Shown here in pieces: positions 1 through 11,600 of a stretch of 27,835 nucleotides of DNA. Origin of the DNA: Echinostoma caproni (taxonomy: Eukaryota > Platyhelminthes > Trematoda > Plagiorchiida > Echinostomatidae); NCBI GenBank assembly GCA_900618425.1, contig UZAN01044305.1:6772-34606 (forward strand), given 5' to 3'. Every line of letters begins with the position of its first letter. Within the stretch, counting starts at the first letter, position 1. A program made the position numbers and the translations under genes. The notes beneath the pieces are model-generated. The model saw only the letters and a program-made list of their open reading frames with translations. It ran no database searches and was not told the DNA's origin.

Positions 1-480
1 CGCGTCGTATGCCTTCGTCAACTGCTTGCCCGCAAGCTATCAGACCGCAAAGTTGACTAATTTTGGGTGGCCTATGTGTGATCATACGCAGGTTTCCGCT
101 TTCTATTTCCACTGCAATTTACCTCCTTTATTCTTAGTTTAAATTTGAATTAATGATAACCCAAATTTTGATTATATCAGCTATGGTGATAATAATAGTA
201 TAGCTTAATGGTTTGTCTATAAAATACAAATATGCGGCAAAACAACTGAGGCGGTAAATATAATTAGTAAGTGATTAATTCAAATATCCTATTAGAACGG
301 TTTGAGAAATCGAGATTTTGTACCCCTTGTGTTAAACCGACAAATAGTATGCAAGAAAAACCGAAAAATAGGCAAATAATACTAAGCACTACAATAAACG
401 TTACAAGAAATGTTACAATAACCTAACGAAAATAGACTTAACACCTAGGAATGATTATAAAATAATCGAAAACGACAAAC
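1..480. other. AT-rich stretch, nothing recognised
   Basis: No convincing coding exon, RNA gene or repeat was recognised here. The stretch is AT-rich with many stops in all frames. It ends where a recognisable retrotransposon 3' tail begins. Confidence 0.4.
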
Positions 481-489
481 CACGTCCAG

Positions 490-705
490 TGTTCGAACCG
501 CGCGCGTTATCAAAAGGTTCGCTTTCTTTTCCCATCCCCCAAAATGGACTCGATTTCTATCCTCTATACACATTCCCACTAACTTTGTGTGCATACTGAC
601 TTTAGCAGCCTCATTGTATTTCGTTAACGAAATATATTGTACAATTGTACAATGATTAGGATTGTGATGATAATGATGACCTAAACATTTTGAGGCTCAA
701 TTGAA
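490..705 (+). mobile_element. Solo 3' tail of a family II non-LTR retrotransposon
   Basis: This stretch resembles the 3' end of the longer family II copy at about 9640-9860. Shared landmarks in the same order are a 'ccactaa.tttgt.tgcat' block, a 'cagc' then 'tgtatttcg' block, a GATGAT-rich stretch and a final 'ttgag.tca.ttcaat' block. No open reading frame of the element precedes it, so it is a severely 5'-truncated insertion or a leftover 3' end. It contains two neighbouring perfect palindromes (618-633 and 636-653). Boundaries are approximate. Confidence 0.6.
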
Positions 706-734
706 ATAACCCCCCGCGACATCTGATCTATCAT

Positions 735-1990
735 CCCCCACCTTGACTGGGCAAATACCCCCATGGGCATCAATTGCAGTTGATGCCAGTTATCCATCTG
801 AAATGAGGGTTTCCCGGGAAATCAGTTATTTCAAAAGGCATAAGGCCTTCGGTCCATATGGGCTGTCCCCATCAGCGTTGAAGGATGCAGGTTCAGCCCT
901 GGATTTGGAGTTAACGAAACTCCTCTGTTCCGTGTGGGAGAGACAAGAGGTTTCAACGGAATGGTGTAAATCTGTCATCTTGCCGATTTACAAGAAAAGT
1001 GACAGATACTCTTGTGAAAACCACAGGGGAATTAGCTCAATCAACATCGGCTATAAACTTCTCGCTGGCGCCATACACCGTCGATTGTATGCCGCACATG
1101 AAGAGTACACGCGTGAGAACCAGGCTGGTTTCAGGCCTGGTCGAGGTCGCATCGACCACATCTTCACTCTTCGCTAAACTCTTGAGCACCGACATTCTTT
1201 TCATAGACTCACTATCTCTGCCTTCCTGGATCTGAAAGCGGCTTTCCACTCAGTTGATCGCTTTAAACTCTGGCGCTGCCTTTCTGTGAAAAATGTGCCT
1301 CTCTCTGAAGAGTACCCCCCCAGAAATTTATTTCAATTTTACGATCTATTTATACTAATAGCCTAAGTCGAGTTCGAGCCTACGTCATATTTTCACCCGA
1401 GTTCACTACAGAAAGTGGTGTTCGTCAGGGTTGCTTTCTCTCTCTCTCTCTCTCCCTTTCCTTCTCCCTTTTTTTAATTATCTCTGTTATAGATGTATGT
1501 AAACAGCCCTATCCTCGTGCGACGATAGTGGCACCGATTTGCTCTCCGATAGCAGACTGTCTGATCTGGAGTATGCGAACGACATTGTATCGCTAATTAA
1601 GGACCACAGATAAGTTACAGGTTTTTCTGAATAGCTTGAATGCCGGTGTAGCCATGTTCGGTACGTGGTTTGCACCTTCAAAGTCTAAAATGTTAATTCA
1701 AGACTGGGTTGGTCCAGCACCCAGCCTCACTCTGATTGGGGAATTAATAGAACCAGTGGATTAGTTTTGTTATTTGGGCAGCTATATCTCCCTCAGCGGA
1801 TTCGTCACAGATGAAGTGTCTGCTCAAATACAGAAGGCTCGATTGGCATTCGCCAACTTGAGATGTCTATGGCGTCGCCGCGACATCCGACTGTCCGTGA
1901 AGCGTCGAGTATACGCCAAGGCTATTCAGTCAGTTCTGCTATACGTCGCAGAAACTTAACCTTTAAGAAATCAGGATAAAGATAGACAAA
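735..1990 (+). mobile_element. Truncated, decayed family I RTE-like retrotransposon
   Basis: Conceptual translation in shifting frames gives the finger, palm and thumb of a non-LTR reverse transcriptase. In order these are the linker/finger with ENHRG (frame at 743-1177), QAGFRPGRG near 1120-1145, FLDLKAAF near 1222-1245, SGVRQGC near 1414-1434, the catalytic box as EYANDIV near 1570-1590, and the post-RT block [19 protein letters not shown] near 1867-1925. The endonuclease is missing at the 5' side and the C-terminal block stops around 1990, shortly upstream of PRIM2. Several frameshifts and stops are present, and the second-position Asp of the YADD-like box reads Asn. A TC microsatellite interrupts the palm. 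It is clearly non-functional. Confidence 0.85.
743..1177 (+). pseudogene. Reverse-transcriptase finger fragment (family I)
   Basis: This is the longest open piece of the truncated family I copy, 144 codons. It ends at a stop just after IDHIFTLR, where intact relatives continue into the palm. The motifs ENHRGIS and ENQAGFRPGRG are typical of RTE-like and other apurinic-endonuclease-type reverse transcriptases. The first residues are element linker rather than a true start codon. It is a remnant and not a host gene. Confidence 0.8.
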
Positions 1991-2390
1991 CCATATTGCT
2001 TGATGGGCTGTAATCCAAGGCTGATGTAGAAAATGCACTTGTGGGGAAATGACGATTTTCTGCTTTTGAGCTACTAGGCGGTGTGCTGATAATATACAAC
2101 GTCCGAACACCCACTCTCCAGGCGTATAAACTCGCCATATCCCACATGTTGAAACAGAAATCACTGCACTAAGCAGTCCCTACCAATTGCCTGTAGCGAA
2201 GAGCAGCACCGTTCAATTGCGTAGTCACAATGGATCGTTGTCGGAAACGATACTGTTAACTTTTGTGAAACCTAGCGTGACTGATGCCACACAAGAACTA
2301 TTTCGTATTATGTTTTTTATTGAATTTTTTATATCCTTATAGGTTATACTTGACTTTTAAATCTTGTCGACTGAGCACTGACCACCGATA
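1991..2390 (+). promoter_or_regulatory. PRIM2 upstream region
   Basis: About 400 bases lie between the end of the truncated family I copy and the PRIM2 start codon. No coding exon is recognisable. The region must hold the 5' leader and probably the core promoter, but no TATA box or other element could be assigned with confidence. The stretch from about 2310 is T-rich and ends in an AG that could be a splice acceptor (separate entry). Confidence 0.35.
2311..2342 (+). promoter_or_regulatory. Possible 3' splice acceptor ahead of the PRIM2 start
   Basis: A T-rich tract (about 2311-2340) ends in CCTTATAG, with AG at 2341-2342, 48 bases before the PRIM2 ATG. This has the form of a 3' splice site. 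Flatworms are known to trans-splice a spliced leader onto some mRNAs, so it could be a trans-splice acceptor or the end of a 5'-leader intron. It could also be chance, because T-rich sequence is common here. Confidence 0.3.
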
Positions 2391-2699
2391 ATGGAGTTCA
2401 AAGTTTCTCATTCGGTAAAACGTGGTCCTACACGCTTGCAGTTTTATCGCAATCCACCCTCGGAGACAATTGAGCTGAACGAACTGGAACAGTACGCTGT
2501 CGATCGGATTCGAGCACTGAAGTGTGTTGAAACAGTGCGTCAAGATTTCGTTTTCGGAAGTCACGAATACGAGGAACACTTAACGTCTGAACTTACTAAA
2601 CTCGGACCGTTTGGGAAATCATTAACTATCACTACCGCGTCCAGCAAAAATGCCAAAGAAGACATACGACGGGACATAATTTCCCATTTTGTTCTTCAG
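2391..2699 (+). CDS. PRIM2: PRIM2 exon 1 (residues 1-103)
   Basis: It starts at the ATG with MEFKVSHS and ends with ISHFVLQ immediately before the donor GTAATC at 2700. [11 protein letters not shown] and the following acidic helix match the N-terminus of the p58 family. The reading frame runs a few codons past the donor and then stops, as expected of an exon edge. Confidence 0.95.
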
Positions 2700-5600
2700 G
2701 TAATCTCTTATTAACCGTGTTCTTCCCGATGTTTTTTGGGGGAAAAGCGATTTCAAAATTCAGGCGTTTGGAATCTTTTATTTTCGACTTCAGAGTTTCG
2801 CATATCAAGGTGGACAATGAGCTGAATTTTTCTGTTGCCCACCATTGCACTGCAAACAGCGGAAGAGGCAAATCCCTTAGTTACGTAATTCTACGGTTCC
2901 TTTTGGTTAACCAGAAACCTACTTTGTGATGTATTAGCAAAGCACCGAAGACTCCAATCAGATAGAAGTGCAACGATACCGGAAAACAATCAATTTGCCT
3001 GCCGCCAAAGCATGTTTATAGGGCTTGGATCCCAATCCACAGGGCCTGAAGCGAATTAAACGCCTTGACTACCACCATAAAATGACGTAAATGAATTGCA
3101 ACTTATTCTGTTCTATATTATCTTACAGCCTGTAGCAAACCACCTTGTTTAGGCATTATGCGGTTACTCTTTCAAATATTATGATGTATGTTTCTTTTTA
3201 TTCTGGCTCAGTGTTTTTAGCATGGTGACGCTTGTTGATTTGTCTCTTGTAGTACATCGCATCACCTATTCATTTTTCTTGCCTTTTTGGATCCAGGCCG
3301 TGTTCGAAGCTAGTTGTGACTATCTTTTACCGAAGAGGTCAACACAAGATTTGTTTGTGGGTGCTGTATAACAAGGCTGACTGAGCCAAAGTAGGCGGTT
3401 TAGGAAAATTTACATTTGTAGCCTTCCCAACCAGTGAAGCCTACTAATCTGAATTCGGTCTGATTACTAATTTTCCTGCGAATCATACCAAATACTCCAC
3501 GGCTTATCTCAGTGATTCTTAAACGCTCGCACCAGGTAAACATCGGCAGTCCAAGGCTTCTAGACAACGAATATCTTCTACGCGCAAGTCGATTGCCTCG
3601 CAACCCTCAGGTAGAACTGACCCCACAGTGGTGTAGTATACTTGAACTTTTAGTTTCGAGAAAACATCGTCTGCACCAAAAGTGTTTCAGTCCAGCGTAC
3701 GCTATCATGCCTCGTAAAAGTGCATGATCACTTCTGCGGGATTCCATGACAAGGCAGTGAACCCATAAGGGTTTCACGGTGAACCGAATCGAAGACCCCT
3801 TGAGGTAAAAAATACTGCGATTGTTGGTCGACAATGTATGTGTTATCAAACAGCTTAACGCAAGGTGAAGATTTGGTCTATGCCACTGCGACCTGGTTGG
3901 AATCCTGCTTAATGTTCGCAAATATTCATTTCCCTTAAGGGTTTTCACAATTGTTGCGTGATCCCTTTTTAAAGATCGGAACGATCAACGATTCACCCCA
4001 AGATAAAAAAATTCGCTCCTCCTACCGGATGTAAGCCCTTCATTGAGTCGCATCTGAACTTAAAAGGAATGAACAGAAGTTCAGCAGGTCCCGCTACATT
4101 CCGTTTCTTTAGCGATTGTATCCAGCTTCGTACTTCTAATTGTCTGGGAATCTCACTTATTTCGACCTCCTAGTTTCCGCTGTAATCGCCGGAGTAATCA
4201 CGATAGCTTCAGGCTGGTGAAACTGTTCACTAAACCTTGGGCTCGGCTCCACAACCAGGGCTTGCAGCGGAAGGCATCGCAAATCCAGTCAGATTTCACT
4301 GTTGATCTTCGTGGTGCTGCAAACTGCTACTTAAACGTCTCCCCAAAACATCCGACGTCGTTGTCTGTTCGTCCACAAAGCAAAGCGAAGCACCTTCCTA
4401 GATAGACTTCAGATGTGCTCTGTTTTCCAAAGCGGCTGCTGACACTGATGTCGCAGATGCTGCTCAGCCAAATGAGTTCGGTGGATTTCTCGCAAAATTC
4501 GTCCTTTTGTTGGATTGGAACTGCAGTTGGTGTGTGCATATTCCGAAATGATTAACAAACCCTCTTCGTGTTTCTTACCTTCGGAACATTAGCTGAACTA
4601 TGGAGTGCCATTGTGCGATAACGACTGTTGACGGGTTTCCAATTATCATTGGGGTCTCAGCTTTACGCGTACTGCTACTCCTATATCTCGCCGACTCAGT
4701 GAGCGGGTTTCATCTCGTAGTGTGTGAAGGGAATACTTTAAGGATAGACCCGGCGCACTCAGGCAATTTATACTTCTGGGAGCCTGAATTCGTGTTTCCG
4801 ATACACAACATACATCAATTTCTAAAGCGTTCATTGTACTCGCAAGACTCGCTTGTTGACTCATCTGCATAAGAGTCCTCATGGTAAAGGCCTTTAGATT
4901 CAGCGATCAACGAGGCTTCAGAGTATGCAATTTATTTATTGGTAAACGGATTGCCGTTCTTTTTAGTAACGAGCTCCGGTGAGTGACGAACAGGTTGTTT
5001 GATGGAATGTTACGGATCGACTGAGCAACAGCCTACTTATCACTACCCACCCCGCTCAATGCAACAGGTAGCACGGTCCAGGTTATCATTGGCAGCGACC
5101 GATGCTGTATGGAATTATTTATAGTGTGTTCATGGTCGCCATCAACTTTAGACCTTTCAGCCCTCACATCAGCTGAACAATTGATGCCAGTCGTTACACG
5201 TCATTAATTTGAAATGGTTTCCTATGTAATAACGGTTTACGGCTCCCGGCCCAGATGGGCTGTTCCCATCAGTTTTAAAAGATTCAACATTGTCTTAGAG
5301 TTGCTGAAACTTCCATGAATAATGTGAACAAGGAGCCGGTTCTAACCGATTAATAAGGAAAGCGTCAAATCTTGTGAAAATCACAGAGGAATTAGTCTGA
5401 TCAACATTGCTCTAAACTTTTCGCTGGTGTCACACTCCGTCGATTATCTGCCACTGAGAATCAGTCTGATTTCAGATCTGGTCGAGGTTGTATCGGCCAC
5501 ATTTTCACCCTTCTCCAAATTTTGAAACCAAGGTACTTTTTGTAGACCCAACTTTTCTTTCTTCCTCGATTTGAAAAGGACTTTCGATCCCGTCGACTGC

Positions 5601-8600
5601 TCTTAAATCTGGCGCCGTCTTTCACTGAAGTGTATACCCAGTTTTGCGATCTATTGATACTAATAGCCGAAGTCGAATTCGAGCCTACACCACTTTCTCA
5701 CCCAAGTTCACTACAGAAAGTGGTGTTCGTCAGGGTTCCCCTCTCCTTTTCTATTTGACTTCGATGAAGATTTGTTTATGGAACCAGCTCTTTCCTCGTG
5801 CGAAGATAGTGGTATCGATTTGCTCCCATATAGCAGACTGTCTGATCGGGAGTATGCAGGTGACATTCTACTGCTAAGTGAAGCCCCGAGTTGGTTACAA
5901 GCTTTTCTGGACGGTTTGAGTGCTACTGTAGCATTGCTTGGCATGCGTTTTGCACCTTTGAAGTGCAAAATGTTGTTGGGTCGGTCCAGCTCCCAATCTC
6001 ACCTTTACTGAAGCAGTAATAGGGGCAGTGAACAAATTTTGTTATCCGAGCAGCTGCATCTCACCCGACGGACGCATCACAGATAAAGTATAACAAAACC
6101 CGACTGGTATTTGCAACTTAAACCATTTGTAGCGCCGTCGCGACACACGGCTGTTTGTGAAGAGTACAGTGTACGCTGCAGCAGTTTCGCCAGTTCTGCT
6201 GTGCGGCGCGGAAGTTGGCCGTTGCGAAGAGAGGATAAAGGCAGATTCTCGGTGTTCGAACACCATTGTCTACGCAGCATTGCGCGTCTGTGGTTGGGAA
6301 ACCGGACGAGCAATGTTGAGGTTAGGAGCAGAGTTTCAGGCAATCTCGGATATGCACTGGGGCGATCGGTCCCCCTCTATGGACTACACTGGTTGGGCAT
6401 GTCATTTAATAAGTTGCTACGGCGCGTACAGTTTGCTGCGATAGGTGATGGGTGCACAAAACTAAAAAGCGGTTAAACTTATATCTGACATGAGTGTATG
6501 GCAACTCTGATCAAGAGATTTGTTCCCATGGGCCTCGTTTGGCTCCCTAGATGGACACCCCGGGCTCATCATAACCAATTGTTAGGGGTATTGAATGTTA
6601 AGACTGGGTTTCGTAAACAGTGGTGCTCACTCATCTGTGCATTATCCCTTTAATCTTACTCCATTTGGATTTTCCGCGTTATCTTCGGCTCTGCTCGCAT
6701 CATTCCCTCCTGCTCTTTTACCCAAAATGAGAAGTCATGAGACAACAATCGAATCCGGCGCACTGAAGTGCATGGTGAATGGTTATAAAAGCTTAACCGG
6801 ACACAACTGGGAGCTTTATGAACGGGTACTTTTGGGAATTCCAACCACTACGCTGAGCCAGTTTCAATTGAAGCCTTAATACACATCTTTGTGATCAATA
6901 ACCGACAAAAGACTTGGGTCCATAGGCGCAAATGCCTGCTATTCAATAACGGAAACCCGCAGCCTAGTCCCTGGGACTTAGATTGGCGAACTACCTAAGG
7001 CCCCGCTAGGTCTGGTAACAGAAAATCTGCCTACCACCAAAGTGGTGGTGGCGGAGCTCGAACCACTGACCATAGGATCCAAAGCACGCGGGTGATTGAC
7101 TAACATGCTCCGCCGCCACCATCCAAAAGATGCGAATCGGAGGAAAAGGTGGCGCTTAGGACGGAGTGGAGTCCCATCTGCTAGGATCAATTAATTATTC
7201 CATCACTTTTTTGCTGATTGAAATGCCAATTCAAGCTGAACCTTTTAAACGGGGAACCAAGAAATTGGACTAAGTCTGACCTTTACCTTTTAATCGTCCA
7301 GGAGTGATTAGATCTTCGGCTCATCCAAAGCCATCGTGTGTGGCTCATTGTGCTGTAGAAGTGCACAAACCACCACCATGTCAAGATACCGTCTCGCTTA
7401 GGGTGCAACTTTCGCGAACTGAGTGAAGTGAGCCGTCTTAGAATTGTTCTAATGAGGGTTTCCGGCTGCTCCTGGCTTCCGGAATATTTTCCGTCCGCCC
7501 ACTGAAATTTAAACATCCATCACGAAATTTCTTCAGTGGATTGTTTTGGAGACTCGCTTTGTGAGCACGAGATTCTTGTAGTAACAGGGGATTTCATGCA
7601 ATAGTTATCAGCCTGAAACTTAGAATGCTGGTATCACGAAGAGACTCTTGATGTAATTTCGATGGCTTGAGCACCTCTGTAACTACACGCGCCACACAGG
7701 ATGGGTTTGTGAAGCAAAGAGTTCTTGTGATTACTGGTAGGCCAATGTCCGTTCTCTTATATGGTGAGAACTGGCAGGCAACAATAGCTACTGAAATGGA
7801 AGTAGCAGCTGCACCATAGAATAATCAAAGACTGTTCCGACTTATACGCAATACGGAAGGTCGGCGAACTCCAGATAGTGAAACAGTTTGCGATAACAGG
7901 GGATGAGCTATTCACAATAGGGATCAACGACTTAATCACTGGGCAGAATACTTCAGCGAACAGTTCAACTGGCCTGCCGCTATCCAGGTTGCCTCGTCCG
8001 CAAATGAAGCCCCTTGGGCAGTGTCGTGCGATCCTCCAACGCAAGCAACATTTCAGCCTTGCATTCCGGCTCTGAAGTGAGGTAAGGCAACAGGACCAGA
8101 TGAGCTCTCTCTCTCTACCTTCAAGATGGAGGTGATAACCTCGTAAGCTATATAACCATCTTACTGCGCAACATTTGGACGCCAGAACGCATTCCTTCAT
8201 CTTGGGGCGAATCGCTGATCGTTCCCATTTTCAAAAAGGGATGTCACAACGACTATGAAAACCACCGCGAGATCAGTTTGATCCCGATCATCACCAAAGT
8301 GCTAGCTTCGGTTATACTTCGACGTCTGACGCCTTTTAGAGAGACCAACATCCGTGAACAGCAAGCCGGATTCCGGCCTAGCCGTGGATGCATTGATCAA
8401 TTGATTTTTTACGTCGCGTCAGGTCCTTGAGCTGCATCATACCCACCGTCGGCCAACGATCGCAGTGTTCCTTGACCTGAAAGAAGCCTTCGACTCAGTT
8501 GACCGCGAAGCTCTGATGGGCTCCCTTCTTCGAAAAGGAATGCCCCAGAAGTACGTTAACCTACTGAGATCACTGTACTCACAGACTTCCTGTCGTGTAA

Positions 8601-11600
8601 GGGTTTACAACAATCTAAGTAGGCCGTTCGTCACCAGCAGCGGTGTCCGCCAAGGATGCCCTCTCTCGCCGTTCCTGTTCAATTTCGTCTACGAAGAAAT
8701 ACTGAAGAGCGCACTAAGGGGACTCCAAAGCGTAGGTATTGAATGGGCAACCGGAGAAAAGCTATGCGATTTAGAGCACGCCGATGACATCGTCTGTCTG
8801 TTCGAATGTATGGAGGACGCGCAAAGCACACTTGATAGACTAAACAGGTGCAGTTGCCACATTCGGCATGTGCTTTGCACCTTCAAAGTGCAAAATGATG
8901 CTACAGGACTGGGTTTCATCTACTCCCGCTCTGAAACTAAATGTTCAGGATTTAGTAATGGTGGATTATTTTTCCCACTTAGGTAGTTGTGACCAATGAC
9001 GGTAACGCAGCAAAAAAGATAACCACCCGCATTTCCAAGGCTCGAGCAGTATACGCAGGACTGAACAACCTTTGGCGTAGACACGACGTTTCACTGAAAT
9101 TGAAAGGTCGTGTATATTGTGCTAGCTTCGTTCAGTCCTGCTTTATGGTTGTGAGACCTGGAATTTGCGAGTATAGAATATCCGTCGACTAGAAGTTTTC
9201 GATTATTGGTGTTTACGCAGTTTAGCCTACGTTGAATGGAGCGAACGGGTTAGTAACGTGGAGGTAAGCCGTCGTGTGTTTGGGAGTCTATCAGATATAA
9301 ACCTGCTAGCACACCAAATTCAAATTAGTAGACTTCGCTGGCTAGGTCACGTATTGCGTATGCCCAGCTGTCGTCTGCCGCATCGCCCTTTATTCGCTGT
9401 AGCTAATCCGGGCTGGAGGAAACCGCGTGGAGGTCAACAGATGACGTGGAGACAAGACATGAAGAAATGCACAGAGCCATTAGGTAGAGTAGGTGTCTCT
9501 CGCTCTCCAGGCTGGGGTCCGAAAGACTCCACAACTGGTTGGTTGGAGACATTGAAGGATATGGCAGCGAACCGGCAGCAACGGCGTTCTTGTTGTCGTC
9601 TCTTATCAGATCAGAACGCTTGAAACATTATGTATGCAGAGTTCGATTCCGTACTTTGTTAACAATAGTAGCTTACCTTCTTCTCCCTCCCTCAAAATAG
9701 ATCAATCCCTGTCCACCTTAAATTTTACCACTAATCTTGTATGCATTGCGCGTTTGGCAGCGTTCAATGAAGTTCAATTCACTGTATTTCGCTGAACGAT
9801 GATGGGGATAATTGTGATGATGGATACGCGCCACTTTGAGTTCACTTCAATTTTCTGCACAACCTTGTTTTCCTCATCTGCTCGTTTTCATTTGGCCTCT
9901 GTCACGTGCAAGTCAGTGGCCTGTGAGTTTCTTATCTTGAAATTGTCAGGTTAAAGTGATGGTTATGTACTCTTTAGATGCTGGAAGCAGGTTGGGGGGT
10001 ATTGCCAGTGATTCGCTATATGTTTATCATACTGGGTACTCAACCGGGCATCCTGTTTGGTAATTTTCACTTGTTTTGTCTTCCAATTTGATTCATACGT
10101 GTAACCGAAAGCCAATGGCAGTTTCGCAACTGAAAATGGAATCACCCACACAAATTCCCTTATACGATAATCAATACCGAAAGAAAAGAATGGTCGCCAT
10201 ATGTTAAGATTTCGTTTGATGTCCTCAACCACGGACGTAAAGGAAACATTCATGTATATAGCACATTGCGTTAATCGAATATGATGAGCGAGCATCTGAA
10301 GCCAAAGAAAGATTAGAAGAAAGATAGAAGTAAAAGGTCAACTTCACGGTGAGTAATTCATTCTATCGAAAGCATTCGTGCGCTTGAGGCCGAGTGATAT
10401 AATCGAATTAGCAACGCTTCACTAATTGCTTAAGGTTTAGCTTTGCCTTTTCAGTATTAATGTTGTATAAATAAAAGCAGATAAAGGGGATTCAGTGTTT
10501 GCAATATAAAAACTGTTTATATCCTCCCCTTCGCACTTAGGTGGCCTACTGTCGAAGTGAAGACTTGCGTCGGTGGTTCATTCAACAAGAAGTGGAACTG
10601 TTCCGTTATCGTTTTATTCGAGAGCGGAATAGTTCCAATGCGGGCCCGGATGTGATTGCCTCGTTTTTGGACGAAAATCAACTTCATTTCACCCATTTGC
10701 TAGACTCGGAACGAAATCGAATTTTGCACTATTTGGCAGCTGGGACTGCAGCCAGTGGTCTGGATCTACAAACCACAGCCTTCTATAAGGTATTTCCCTT
10801 CGATATTGTTTTTTTTAGATCCCATTCTGATCCTCATTCTCTTTTGAAGCTCACTATTTTTTTTATTACACCTTCGTCATTGGGAGATTAACGGAATTCA
10901 ATGCTCCTTATGATACGGATGGAATTGCCGCAATGTCGAATTAAGCGCAGAGTTGTATGCTACCGAGCACGTCCCCAGATCGCGGATAGGGGAACGGCCG
11001 CTAACTGTGAGTAAGGTGGGTTTATTCTCACTGAATAAGCGGTCGCGGTCGATCAGCGGCAGTGTGCGAGGATCTAGTGGGTATACCACTTGGCAAGGGT
11101 TCTCCACACAAAACACCACATGTATCTTATGGCAGCGCTGTGATGTGGTGAGTGTGGCCCGCCACTGAATACGGCCATCGCCCCCTTGTCGAATTCCACC
11201 AACCCGACAAGGTCCTCCAGAGAAGGCGAATGAACCAACCGACGGGTCACCGGCTTATCTGGAACAATACTGCTGCCTTGTAGCTCGCGCTCGGCTGCGT
11301 AAAGGCCAGAGTGCATCCTCGAACAAGGCCTACTCTGGACTGGGCGACCGAGTAGTACAACAGCCCACAATGCAAACAATGAACTTCAACCTAATCAATA
11401 ACTCNNNNNNNNNNNNNNNNNNNNNNNNNNNNNNNNNNNNNNNNNNNNNNNNNNNNNNNNNNNNNNNNNNNNNNNNNNNNNNNNNNNNNNNNNNNNNNNN
11501 NNNNNNNNNNNNNNNNNNNNNNNNNNNNNNNNNNNNNNNNNNNNNNNNNNNNNNNNNNNNNNNNNNNNNNNNNNNNNNNNNNNNNNNNNNNNNNNNNNNN

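Larger units (their letters stand above)
7560..9870 (+). mobile_element. Best-preserved family II retrotransposon copy, to its 3' tail
   Basis: A possible endonuclease scrap (VVTGDF near 7577-7595) precedes the linker block [11 protein letters not shown] (about 7830-7865) and [15 protein letters not shown] (about 7930-7980). The RT finger (8220-8420) has [11 protein letters not shown] and REQQAGFRP. The palm is open from 8465 to 8986 with [30 protein letters not shown] and a HADD catalytic box. The C-terminal block (9258-9623) has [12 protein letters not shown] and ends at a stop. The untranslated 3' tail runs to about 9870 with a GATGAT-rich end. Several frameshifts separate these pieces. 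It lies in PRIM2 intron 1 in the sense orientation. Confidence 0.85.

Noticed and set aside
7757..8200. Minus-strand open frame of 147 codons
   Set aside because: It is antisense to the family II linker and RT finger, whose plus-strand reading carries the conserved blocks.
9963..10295. Minus-strand open frame of 110 codons in PRIM2 intron 1
   Set aside because: No recognisable motif, no splice-site or start context, and it lies in otherwise non-coding intron.
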